A DNA stretch of 64,000 bases from PRO6 sp035565775 (lineage in GTDB: Bacteria > Pseudomonadota > Alphaproteobacteria > Rhizobiales > Xanthobacteraceae). Made by a program: the position numbers and the translations under genes. Positions 26,602 through 35,750 of this stretch are shown piece after piece (positions within the stretch are counted from its first letter, which is position 1; every line of letters starts with the position of its first letter). A model generated the notes under the pieces. That model was not told where the DNA came from. It saw nothing but the letters and a program-made list of their open reading frames with translations, and searched no databases. Location: contig DATMRW010000009.1 of NCBI GenBank assembly GCA_035565775.1, forward strand, positions 62,001 through 126,000. The letters are read 5' to 3'.

Positions 26602-29040
26602 TCAGCGGCGGCAGTTCGGCGCGTTCGGCGGGCAGGCGCCCGGTCGCTGGGCCTGCGGCGGAGGCGAGGTCGGCCGCTGCATCTGCGGCGGCGGAGTCGG
26701 CCGGGCCATTGCCGGCGCCGGCTGCATGCGCGGCGGCGGCTGGAACTGGGGCCGGGCGGCGGTCGGCGGTGCGGCCGGGCGAGTCATCTGGTGCTGCGGC
26801 GGCGTCGGGCGGGCCATCGCGGGCGGCATCTGGCGCTGGGGCTGTGGCTGGGCGGCCGGCGGCTGCGGCCGGGTCATCTGGCCGGGCTGGAGATTCGGCC
26901 GCTGGGGAACCTGCGGACGGACAGCCTCGGCGGCGCCCGGACGAACGGCCTGCGCACGGTCGAACTGCGGCGCCGGCCGGACGCCGTCACGCGGCAGGTT
27001 CGGCATCGGGCGAACGCCGGGGCGATCGGTGATGCGATCCCCTCCCCGCGGCCCGGCGGGGGGCTCGTTCGGGCGGGCCATGGCAGGCGGAACCGGCCGC
27101 GCATCCGGACGCATCTGCGGTAGCGGCCTTCCGCCCGGACCGAGGTTTTGGCGATTCTCCATGCCCGGACGCCCGGCGGTTCCCGGTGCGGGAGCACCCG
27201 GCTGCGGTGCCATGAGGCCGGGGCCGGGACGCGCCGCCGGCTGCGCGCCGGGCTGACCGGCCGGAGGCACGAGGCCCGGCAGCGGACGGCCTGCACCACC
27301 CGGCGTTCCGGGCATCGGCCGAATGGCCCCCGGCAAGGCGGCGGCGGGCACGCCTCCCGGACCCGCTCCGGGACCCGCCGCACCAGGGATTGCGCCCGGT
27401 GCCGGACGCTGGCCCGGGGCCAGTCCGGGCCGCACCTGACGCGGCGGCGGGGCGAGCTTGCCCTGCTCGATCAGGCCGACGCGGTTGGCGATTGACGGCG
27501 GCAGGGCCGGCCCGACCGGGCGAAGCCGCTGCGAATCGATCGCCGGCCGACCCGCGCCCGGGCCGCCCGGCTGGCCGGGATGGAGCCGCTGATGCTCGAT
27601 CAGGCGCTGGCGCTCGACGAGGCGGTGGCGGATCGCGTCATTGACCACGCGCGGGCGATGGAGATTGATGAAGAAAAGATCGTTGCGCGGCGGGCGGACA
27701 TAGCGCGGCGGCCGCACATAGAGCGGCAGCGGCACGAACACCGGCTCGGGCAGCTCATAGAAGCCATAGGCCGGCGGCGGCGGCGGCAGCGCGATGAAAT
27801 CGGCCGGCGCCGGCGGCAGGAAGAACACCGGCGGCGGCGGTGGCGGGGCGAAGCCGTAATCGTCGAACAGCAGCGCCGGCCCGCCGAGATAGACCAGCTC
27901 ATCCGGCGGCGGCGGCGGCACGTCATAGCCGATCATTGTGAAGGCCGGCGGCGGCTCAAGCGCCACGGACAGGATCGCAAGGCGCCGGCGCGCGTCGGAT
28001 GCGTGCGGGCCGCTCGGGTAGCGGCGCAGATACGACCAGTAGGCCTCGGGCGTATCGGCGCGATAGGTCCGCCGCCAGGTGATCGCCTCGCGGCGGGCGG
28101 CGACGATGGCGCGGACGCGCTTGGCCATGACGTCGTCGGGATAGGCCTCGAGGAACGCCTCATAGTCGGCGAGCGTATCGCGCTCGAGCGCGGCGGTGTA
28201 GGCGTCCTGCGCGCCAAAATCCTTGATCGCGCGGGTCTGCGCCGCGATCGCCTGCTCCGGCGCGGGCGGCGCATCCGGCCCGCGCTCGAAGAACACGATG
28301 TCGGCGTCGATCTTTTGCGTATCCCACGGGATCTGCGCGCCCTTGGTGACCTCGCTGACGCGCAGCCGGACGCGCTCGAACACATCCGGCAGGCTGAGGC
28401 CGCCGGTGCGGATCATCTCCGCCAGCGCCTGCGCGTAGGCGCCATACGGCGCCTTCTCGGCCGGGCCGAGCGTGCCGGGCGCGGCGTTCATCGCGACAAA
28501 GATCTTGGGGTCCGGCTCGACCAGCGCGAGACCGCCGGCGAGCCTGCTCTCCCTCGCGAACGGGTTTTCGCGGGCCGCGTCGAGGACGACAATCGCCGCC
28601 TTGATCGGCAGCGCGCCGATCTGGCGCGTGTAGTCCGACAGGCGCAACCCTTCCACCGGAATGTCGGTGTCGCGCGCCATCACGGCATCGACCGGGGCAA
28701 AATAGTTTTCGCCATTCAGCTGCAGGCCAAAGCCCGCGAGATAGACGAACGCGACGGTATCGGGGCCGGATTGCTCCGCCTTCTGGACGAAATCACGAAA
28801 CGCCTGCCGCAGCGCATCGCCTTCGAGATCCGCGGCGCCGACGACGTCGAAGCCCGCCGCCTGCAAGGTTTGCGCGACAAGGCCGGCATCGTTCGCGGCG
28901 GTGGCCAACGCGCCTTTGGCGTAGTTGGCGTTGCCGACAACCAGCGCAACGCGCTTTTCCGGATTCTGGGCATGGGTCGGCGCCGCAAACGACAGGCCGA
29001 ACAAAACAACTGCCGACAGCAGTGCGAGATATCTCGCCAT
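26602..29040 (-). CDS. Secreted caspase-fold (peptidase C14-like) protein lacking catalytic residues, with long Pro-rich tail
   Basis: The start at 29040 is chosen for its GGGGAG ribosome-binding site and a clean signal peptide (MARYLALLSAVVLF..., cleavage after THAQ); 812 residues. Residues about 30-260 match the bacterial caspase p20 fold: RVALVVGNANYAKG, ANDAGLVAQTLQAAGFDV, YFAPVDA. Two key positions are changed. The catalytic His motif (usually GHG) reads YLAGFGLQ near residue 104, and the catalytic Cys motif (usually DACR) reads VLDAARENPF near residue 156. It is thus predicted to be inactive as a protease. Residues about 300-370 look like a helical spacer. From about residue 370 to the end the chain is mostly Pro, Ala, Arg, Gly and Gln with repeated MARPTPP-type units, ending with two Cys. 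No neighbour explains its role. Confidence 0.85.
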   Translation of the reverse strand: MARYLALLSAVVLFGLSFAAPTHAQNPEKRVALVVGNANYAKGALATAANDAGLVAQTLQAAGFDVVGAADLEGDALRQAFRDFVQKAEQSGPDTVAFVYLAGFGLQLNGENYFAPVDAVMARDTDIPVEGLRLSDYTRQIGALPIKAAIVVLDAARENPFARESRLAGGLALVEPDPKIFVAMNAAPGTLGPAEKAPYGAYAQALAEMIRTGGLSLPDVFERVRLRVSEVTKGAQIPWDTQKIDADIVFFERGPDAPPAPEQAIAAQTRAIKDFGAQDAYTAALERDTLADYEAFLEAYPDDVMAKRVRAIVAARREAITWRRTYRADTPEAYWSYLRRYPSGPHASDARRRLAILSVALEPPPAFTMIGYDVPPPPPDELVYLGGPALLFDDYGFAPPPPPPVFFLPPAPADFIALPPPPPAYGFYELPEPVFVPLPLYVRPPRYVRPPRNDLFFINLHRPRVVNDAIRHRLVERQRLIEHQRLHPGQPGGPGAGRPAIDSQRLRPVGPALPPSIANRVGLIEQGKLAPPPRQVRPGLAPGQRPAPGAIPGAAGPGAGPGGVPAAALPGAIRPMPGTPGGAGRPLPGLVPPAGQPGAQPAARPGPGLMAPQPGAPAPGTAGRPGMENRQNLGPGGRPLPQMRPDARPVPPAMARPNEPPAGPRGGDRITDRPGVRPMPNLPRDGVRPAPQFDRAQAVRPGAAEAVRPQVPQRPNLQPGQMTRPQPPAAQPQPQRQMPPAMARPTPPQHQMTRPAAPPTAARPQFQPPPRMQPAPAMARPTPPPQMQRPTSPPPQAQRPGACPPNAPNCRR

Positions 29041-29267
29041 ACAACTCCCCCGATATTCGACCATCCGCTTGAAACACGCTCGAAGAAAAAAACACGCTCG
29101 AAGAAAGCGGCGTCGTGCTTGTATTGGCGGTTCGGCGATTTTTGGTTCGCTCGCCGCGCCGGTCAGATCAGAAACGCATCATTCAAACATCATTCAAGGC
29201 AAGTGCGGATGAACGCGGCTTGAACAAAGCAGCAGCGCCGCATCATTGGCGAAATCGGTCCCCTCGC

Positions 29268-32200
29268 CTAGATCATTTCCACCGACATCACACCGGAAAC
29301 CGCCTTGATCGCGCCCGCGATCTGCGGCGAGAGCCGGTAGTTGCCGGGAAGCCGCACCTCTACCTCGGTTTCGAGATCGAGCAGCATCACCAGCGATACG
29401 TTGCCGGCGCCGTCCCGCGCCACCGGCACCGGCTGAGGCGTGCCGCTGCCGTCGGGCGGCGACAGGCGCTTGGCGATCGAGTCCAGCGGCCTGGTATCGC
29501 GCACGAAGATGCGCAGGCCCTTGGAGGTTTTCGCCGCCGCCTTGTCCAACAGCTCGACGCTCTGGATCCGCGCCCGCACCTCCTCGCCCTGCAACTCGGC
29601 GGCGAGGCTGAGCAGCACCGCTGTGCCGGGCTCAAGGAGATCGCGATACATCCCGAGCGTCTCGGAAAACAGCACCGCCTCGAAATGGCCGGTCGGGTCC
29701 GACAGGCCGATGATGCCCATCTTGTTGCCGGTCTTGGTGCGACGCTCCTGCCGCGTCAGCACCGTCGCGGCGACCTTGCCTGCGGTGTGGCCGGCTTTGA
29801 CCGCGCGCGCGAATTCGGCCCAGCTCTGCACCCGCAGGCGCTTGAGGGCCACCGCGTAGTCGTCGAGCGGGTGGCCGCTGAGGAAGAAGCCGACCGCATC
29901 GTATTCGCGCTGCAGCCGCTCGCCGGGCAGCCAGCCCTCGACCGCGGGCAGCACCACCGTCGGCGCATCGGACATGCCGCCAAACATGTCGTTCTGACCC
30001 GAGGTCAGCGCATTGTGGCTGCGCTGGCAGGCTGCGAGAATGACATCGGCACCTTCGAACAGGCTGGCGCGGTTCGGCTCCAGCTCATCGAACGCGCCGG
30101 CGGCGGTGAGACTTTCCAGCACGCGCTTGTTGATCGCCTTGGGCGGTACGCGCGAGGCGAAATCGGCGATCGAGGAAAATTTCTTGTTGCCGCGCGCCTC
30201 GACGATCTGTTCGACCGCCTGCGCGCCGACGCCCTTCAGCGCCGCGAGCGAATAGTAGATCGTGTTCTCGCCGACGGTGAACGTGGCGTCGCTGTTGTTG
30301 ATCGACGGCGGCTCGACCTTGATGCCGAGACGCTGCGCCTCGGAGCGGAATTCCGAGAGCTTGTCGGTGTTGCTCATGTCGAGCGTCATCGACGCCGCAA
30401 GAAACTCCACCGGATAGTGCGCCTTCATGTAGGCGGTCTGGTACGACACCAGCGCATAGGCCGCCGCGTGGCTCTTGTTGAAGCCGTAGTCGGCGAACTT
30501 GGCGAGCAGCTCGAAGATCGTGTCGGCCTGCTCTTTCGCGACGTTGTTCTTGACCGCGCCCTCGACGAAGATGGCGCGCTGCTTCTCCATCTCGGCGCGG
30601 ATCTTCTTACCCATCGCGCGGCGCAGCAGGTCGGCGTCGCCGAGCGAATAGCCCGACATCACCTGCGCGATCTGCATCACCTGCTCCTGGTAGATGATGA
30701 CGCCGAAGGTTTCCTTGAGGATCGGCTCCAGCATCGGATGCAGGTATTCCGGCTCCTCCTCGCCATGCTTGCGCGCGCAATAGGTCGGGATGTTCGCCAT
30801 GGGGCCCGGCCGATAGAGCGCGACCAGCGCGATGACATCCTCGAGGCGGTCGGGGCGCATATCGACCAGCGCCCGCCGCATGCCCTGGCTTTCAACCTGG
30901 AACACGCCGACCACATCGCCGCGCGACAGCATCGCAAAGGTTTCAGCGTCGTCGAGCGGCAGCTGATCGAGATTGATATGGACGTTGCGCTGCTTCAACA
31001 GCTTGACGGCGACATCGAGCACCGTCAGCGTTTTGAGGCCGAGGAAGTCGAACTTGACGAGGCCCGCCGGCTCGACCCACTTCATGTTGAACTGCGTCAC
31101 CGGCATATCGGATTTCGGATCGCGATACATCGGCACGAGTTCGTGCAGCGGACGGTCGCCGATCACGATGCCGGCGGCGTGGGTGGAGGCGTGGCGGCTG
31201 AGGCCTTCGAGCTTCTGCGCGATCGCGAAAGCCTGCGCCACGATGGGGTCTTCGTCGCGCGCCGCCTGCAGTTTCGGCTCGCCCTCGATGGCCTCCTTCA
31301 GCGTCACCGGCGCGGCGGGGTTTTGCGGGACGAGCTTGGTGAGCTTGTCGACCTGCCCGTAGGGCATCTGCAGCACGCGGCCGACGTCGCGCAGCACGCC
31401 GCGCGCCTGCAGCGTTCCGAAGGTGATGATCTGCGCGACCTGCTCGCTGCCGTAGCGCCGCTGCACATAGCGGATCACCTCGTCGCGGCGATCCTGGCAG
31501 AAGTCGATGTCGAAGTCCGGCATCGAGACGCGCTCGGGATTGAGAAAGCGCTCGAACAGGAGGCCGAACCGCAGCGGATCGAGATCGGTGATGGTCAGGG
31601 CATAGGCGACCAGCGAGCCCGCGCCCGAGCCGCGGCCCGGCCCGACCGGGATGCCCTGCATCTTGCCCCACTTGATGAAGTCGGCAACGATCAGGAAGTA
31701 GCCGGAATACTGCATCCGCATGATGACGTTGAGCTCGAACTCGAGCCGCTTGCGGTAGTCCTCCTCGGACAGACCCTCGGCAAGGCCGTGCACCTTGAGC
31801 CGAAGCGCCAGCCCCTCCTCGGCCTGCCGGCACAGTTCTTCCGCTTCCGCCTTGGCCGCATCGGCGGCCTCGCTGCCGGTGCCCGCGCCAACGGTGAAGT
31901 GCGGCAGGATCGGCTTGCGCTTCATCGCGCGATAGGCGCAGCGCTGCGCAATCTCCACCGTGGAGGCCAGCGCCTCCGGCAGGTCGGCGAACAGCACGGC
32001 CATTTCAGCGCGGCTCTTGAAGCGGTGCTCGGGCGTCAGCTGCCGGCGATCGGTCTCGGCGATGTAGCGACCGCCGGCGATGCACAGCAGCGCGTCATGC
32101 GCCTCATAGTCATCGGATTTGGCAAAGTACGGCTCGTTGGTGGCGACCAGCGGCAGGCCGTTGCGGTAGGCGAGATCGATCAGGCCGCCCTCGGCCATGC

Positions 32201-32810
32201 GCTCGCGCTCGAGGCCGTGGCGCTGCAATTCGACATAGAGGCGGTCACCGAAGATCGCCTGCAATTCGGACAGGCGGTTCGTCGCAATGTCGGGCCGGTC
32301 CGCGGCGAGCGCCTGCGAGATCGCGCCATCGGGGCCTCCGGTCAGCGCAATGATGTCGCCGGCGTTCTCGCGCAGCCAGTCGAGCAAAACATGCGGCTGA
32401 TCGACCGTCTCCAGGAACGCGCGCGAACTCAGCCGCATCAGGTTGAGATAGCCGGCCTCGCGCGCGGCCAGCAGCACGATCCGCCCCGGCCCTGTCGGCA
32501 TCGCGCTGCGGCCCACGGCCTCGCGATCGCCGAAATCCACTGCGAGCGAGCAGCCGACGATCGGCTGGATGCCCGCGCCCGCCATCTTGTCGGAGAATTC
32601 GAGCGCGCCGAACATGTTGTCGATGTCGGTCAGCGCGAGCGCCGGCTGCTTGTCGTCCTTGGCAAGGCCGACCAGCCGCCCCACCGTGATCGCGCCCTGC
32701 AGCAGCGAATAGGCCGAATGCGTGTGCAGGTGGACGAAGCCCGGACTGGTGGCGAGCGCCTGAACGCCGGACGAAGGAGATGCGGGGACGGCGGCGGAAT
32801 TTGCGGACAT
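29268..32810 (-). CDS. dnaE: DNA polymerase III alpha subunit
   Basis: Replicative polymerase. The frame is open to 32885; the ATG at 32810 (MSANSAAVPASPSSG) gives 1180 residues, the usual length. Order of domains: PHP domain beginning FVHLHTHSAYSLLQGAI, polymerase palm with PGRGSGAGSLVAYAL and the catalytic aspartates in PDFDIDFCQDRRDEVIRY, finger and HhH region, then an OB-fold (about residues 990-1090) and the tail. The first residues are uncertain because no strong ribosome-binding site is visible. The gene lies 196 bp downstream of the SOS-boxed peptide on the same strand. Confidence 0.97.
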   Translation of the reverse strand: MSANSAAVPASPSSGVQALATSPGFVHLHTHSAYSLLQGAITVGRLVGLAKDDKQPALALTDIDNMFGALEFSDKMAGAGIQPIVGCSLAVDFGDREAVGRSAMPTGPGRIVLLAAREAGYLNLMRLSSRAFLETVDQPHVLLDWLRENAGDIIALTGGPDGAISQALAADRPDIATNRLSELQAIFGDRLYVELQRHGLERERMAEGGLIDLAYRNGLPLVATNEPYFAKSDDYEAHDALLCIAGGRYIAETDRRQLTPEHRFKSRAEMAVLFADLPEALASTVEIAQRCAYRAMKRKPILPHFTVGAGTGSEAADAAKAEAEELCRQAEEGLALRLKVHGLAEGLSEEDYRKRLEFELNVIMRMQYSGYFLIVADFIKWGKMQGIPVGPGRGSGAGSLVAYALTITDLDPLRFGLLFERFLNPERVSMPDFDIDFCQDRRDEVIRYVQRRYGSEQVAQIITFGTLQARGVLRDVGRVLQMPYGQVDKLTKLVPQNPAAPVTLKEAIEGEPKLQAARDEDPIVAQAFAIAQKLEGLSRHASTHAAGIVIGDRPLHELVPMYRDPKSDMPVTQFNMKWVEPAGLVKFDFLGLKTLTVLDVAVKLLKQRNVHINLDQLPLDDAETFAMLSRGDVVGVFQVESQGMRRALVDMRPDRLEDVIALVALYRPGPMANIPTYCARKHGEEEPEYLHPMLEPILKETFGVIIYQEQVMQIAQVMSGYSLGDADLLRRAMGKKIRAEMEKQRAIFVEGAVKNNVAKEQADTIFELLAKFADYGFNKSHAAAYALVSYQTAYMKAHYPVEFLAASMTLDMSNTDKLSEFRSEAQRLGIKVEPPSINNSDATFTVGENTIYYSLAALKGVGAQAVEQIVEARGNKKFSSIADFASRVPPKAINKRVLESLTAAGAFDELEPNRASLFEGADVILAACQRSHNALTSGQNDMFGGMSDAPTVVLPAVEGWLPGERLQREYDAVGFFLSGHPLDDYAVALKRLRVQSWAEFARAVKAGHTAGKVAATVLTRQERRTKTGNKMGIIGLSDPTGHFEAVLFSETLGMYRDLLEPGTAVLLSLAAELQGEEVRARIQSVELLDKAAAKTSKGLRIFVRDTRPLDSIAKRLSPPDGSGTPQPVPVARDGAGNVSLVMLLDLETEVEVRLPGNYRLSPQIAGAIKAVSGVMSVEMI

Positions 32811-32939
32811 GGCCAGCGGCACTCGACAGCAGCAGACGGAACTTCGGAGTTCGGAGGATGTGGGCCGATAACTAGCCCGGTCCATTGCGGGCGTCGACTC
32901 AAGCCTTCCGTATCGTGCCGCCTGCCCGCCGCACTGTCC

Positions 32940-32999
32940 AATGTCCGCAGCCGCCCGCGGACATTATGCCCAACTTGGTGGCCCCTTCCTCCCGGGGCC
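32940..32999 (-). terminator. Two hairpins between the SOS peptide and dnaE
   Basis: AATGTCCGC / GCGGACATT (32940-32948 and 32957-32965, perfect 9 bp) and GGCCCC / GGGGCC (32980-32985 and 32994-32999). Both lie just past the peptide stop on the minus strand. There is no T-tract, so termination may be partial, leaving dnaE open to SOS-dependent read-through. Confidence 0.45.
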
Positions 33000-33006
33000 G
33001 GAACCG

Positions 33007-33108
33007 TCAGACGAAGTGCGGAATGAGCTGCGCCCAGACCGCCAACATTCCCACGAACATCACGAGCGCCGCCAATGCCGCTGCCTCTTCAACAAACATC
33101 TTGAACAT
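33007..33108 (-). CDS. 33-residue SOS-controlled membrane peptide
   Basis: ATG at 33108, stop at 33007, with a textbook GGAGG six bases upstream (33115-33119). Translation starts MFKMFVEEAAALAAL, continues VMFVGMLAVWAQLIPHFV and stops. Residues 9-29 form a single hydrophobic helix flanked by an acidic pair on the N side and a His-containing tail, as in bitopic membrane micropeptides. Two perfect LexA boxes lie 24-56 bp upstream, overlapping a TTGACT -35-like element. No family name can be given. By size, topology and control it resembles Caulobacter SidA (29 residues, SOS-induced, blocks septation), but I claim no sequence homology. Confidence 0.8.
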   Translation of the reverse strand: MFKMFVEEAAALAALVMFVGMLAVWAQLIPHFV

Positions 33109-33131
33109 GTCGTGCCTCCGGCTTAGAAGAA

Positions 33132-33164
33132 GAACATACAAGGAACATTGTTCTTCTTTTGTTC
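33132..33164 (-). promoter_or_regulatory. Pair of perfect LexA (SOS) boxes
   Basis: GAAC-N7-GAAC at 33132-33146 and GTTC-N7-GTTC at 33150-33164, both perfect matches to the alphaproteobacterial LexA box, arranged as mirror images with 3 bp between them. A TTGACT hexamer (minus strand, 33168-33173) lies just upstream, so LexA would cover the spacer and -10 region of a promoter reading into the 33-residue peptide. The lexA promoter in this window has the same facing-pair layout. Confidence 0.88.
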
Positions 33165-33295
33165 TAAAGTCAATCTTTGAGTTGACCTCCCGCCGGGGCC
33201 CTGACCGTTAAGCCTAACAGGGCGTTATATATCGGAAGGATGTCCCGGAACGCCGGACGGCCGGCGGTGTCCGCGCGCCGCACGGGAGAACGACG

Positions 33296-33663
33296 ATGTA
33301 TCGCTCAGGCATCAATCGGAAACGGAATCGGGCAGTGCTGGCCCCGGCCCTGCTCCGGGCGGCAAATCCCTCGCGCGCCGGCGCCTGCATCATCGCGCTG
33401 GCCCTCGCGGCAAGCGGCGGCCTCGTAGCGCTTGGCCTCGGCGCTATCCCGGCCCGAGCCGAGATCAACTACCCGGTCTGCCTGCGGGTCTACGGCTCGC
33501 CGACCTATAGCGAGTGCCGTTATACGTCGATCGCGCAGTGCAAAATGTCCGCCAGCGGCCGCTCGGCGGACTGCTATGTCGATCCGTTCTACACGCCGAA
33601 CCCGAGCCCCCCGCCTCCGGCGCGCAGTCGCCGCAGCGGGCGTGCGCCGCACGAGATGGGCTA

Positions 33664-33667
<4 letters not shown>
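33296..33667 (+). CDS. Secreted DUF3551-type small protein
   Basis: 123 residues with GGGAGAA upstream of the ATG. A basic lead, then a hydrophobic signal segment (about residues 28-55, ending PARAE). The mature part EINYPVCLRVYG, ECRYTSIAQCKMSASGRSADC and YVDPFY carries the four conserved cysteines of the DUF3551 family, which is abundant in Bradyrhizobium and its relatives and has no known function. A Pro-rich, basic C-terminus follows. Its stop codon overlaps the stop of the convergent lolD within a CTAG palindrome (33664-33667), so no terminator separates them. Confidence 0.85.
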
Positions 33668-34362
<695 letters not shown>

Positions 34363-34369
34363 CACGCCC

Positions 34370-35650
34370 TCACTCGTATCGCAGCGCATCGACGGGATCG
34401 AGCCGCGCCGCCCGCCACGACGGATAGAGCGTCGCGAGGAAGGACAGCGTCAGCGCCATGATCACCACCGCAGCCGTTTCGCCCGGCGCGATCTCGGCCG
34501 GAAGCTTCGACAGGAAATACAGTTCCGGCGAGAACAATTCGGTATTGGTCATCCATGACAGGAACTGGCGGATCGACTCGATATTGAGGCAGATCACCAG
34601 CCCGACGAGAAAACCGACCAGCGTGCCGACGACGCCGATCGACGCGCCGGTGATGAAGAAAATGCGCATGATCGAGCCCTGCGATGCACCCATGGTGCGC
34701 AGAATCGCGATGTCGCTGCCCTTGTCCTTCACCAGCATGATCAGGCCCGAGACGATGTTCAGCGCGGCCACGAGCACGATCAGGGTCAGGATCAAAAACA
34801 TCACGTTGCGCTCGACCTGCAGCGCGTTGAAGAAGGTCGAATTGCGCTGGCGCCAGTCGACCAGAAAGATCGGCCGCCCCGCCGCTTCCGTCACCATCTT
34901 GCGGTAGCTGTCGATGCGGTCGGGATTGTCGGTGAACACCTCGATCGCGGTCACGTCGTTGTTGCGGTTGAAATAGGCCTGCGCCTCGGTGATCGGCATG
35001 AAGACGAAGGTGCCGTCATATTCCGACATGCCGATCTCGAACACGGCGGCGATGCGATAGGACTTGATCCGCGGCGTCGTCCCCATCGGCGTCACCGCGC
35101 CGCGCGGCGCGACCAGCGAGACGTTGTCGCCGGCATGCACCGAAAGCTGATCGGCCAGACGGCGGCCGATGGCGATGGCTTGCCCCTCGTCAAAGCCTTC
35201 CAGCGTCCCCTGCTTGAGGTTCTTGGTGATCGAGGTGAGCTTGTTGAGGTCGTCGGCGCGAACGCCGCGCACCAGCACGCCCGATGCGTTGAACGGCGAC
35301 GAGGCGAGCGCCTGCCCGTCCACCACCGGCGCGGCAAGGCGAATGCCCGCCACCTGGTTGATGCGCTCGGAGACTTCCTTCCAGTCGGTCAGCGGGCTCT
35401 CGAGCGGCTGCACGACGATGTGGCCGTTGAGGCCGAGGATCTTGTCGAGCAGTTCCTTGCGGAAGCCGTTCATCACGGCCATTACGATGATCAGGGTGGC
35501 GACCCCGAGCATGATGCCGAGGAACGAGAACCCGGCGATGACGGAAATAAACCCTTCCTTGCGGCGGGCGCGGAGATAGCGCCCCGACAGCATCCATTCG
35601 AAGGGGGCAAAAGGTCGGGTCCGGACTGGTTCGCTCATGGCTTTATCCAT
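34370..35650 (-). CDS. lolC: Lipoprotein-releasing ABC transporter permease (LolC/LolE type, single subunit)
   Basis: Inner-membrane permease of the Lol system. The frame is open to 35731; the ATG at 35650 (MDKAMSEPVRT) gives 426 residues, the family length. One N-terminal helix after FEWMLSGRYLRARRKEGFIS, a large periplasmic domain (about residues 50-270), and three C-terminal helices with the FtsX-type core (ILRTMGASQGSIMRIFFITG). Only one permease gene is present; in alphaproteobacteria such single subunits are thought to act as homodimers (the LolF arrangement). It lies between proS and lolD. Confidence 0.93.
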   Translation of the reverse strand: MDKAMSEPVRTRPFAPFEWMLSGRYLRARRKEGFISVIAGFSFLGIMLGVATLIIVMAVMNGFRKELLDKILGLNGHIVVQPLESPLTDWKEVSERINQVAGIRLAAPVVDGQALASSPFNASGVLVRGVRADDLNKLTSITKNLKQGTLEGFDEGQAIAIGRRLADQLSVHAGDNVSLVAPRGAVTPMGTTPRIKSYRIAAVFEIGMSEYDGTFVFMPITEAQAYFNRNNDVTAIEVFTDNPDRIDSYRKMVTEAAGRPIFLVDWRQRNSTFFNALQVERNVMFLILTLIVLVAALNIVSGLIMLVKDKGSDIAILRTMGASQGSIMRIFFITGASIGVVGTLVGFLVGLVICLNIESIRQFLSWMTNTELFSPELYFLSKLPAEIAPGETAAVVIMALTLSFLATLYPSWRAARLDPVDALRYE

Positions 35651-35750
35651 GCCTCGTCTGACCCGAGATTCGGGCCGAATCTGAGGCCGACTACGCGGCA
35701 ATGAAGACAAACCGAAGGCTTGTCCCCCCAATCAGTCACCCGGGCCTGCC

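Noticed and set aside
26602..27500. Long GC-rich, repeat-like stretch as a tandem DNA repeat
   Set aside because: The repetition comes from Pro/Ala/Arg/Gln codons of the secreted caspase-fold protein's tail; the units are irregular in length and lie within one continuous reading frame.
29115..33026. 1303-codon open frame on the plus strand opposite dnaE
   Set aside because: It mirrors dnaE for its whole length, is rich in Arg, His, Ala and Gly as expected from the reverse frame of high-GC coding DNA, and shows no family motif. The minus-strand frame has all polymerase signatures.
33109..33131. The two SOS boxes as the operator of the plus-strand DUF3551 gene
   Set aside because: The boxes are about 130 bp or more from that start and the TTGACT element points the other way, with the peptide's ribosome-binding site correctly placed on the minus strand.
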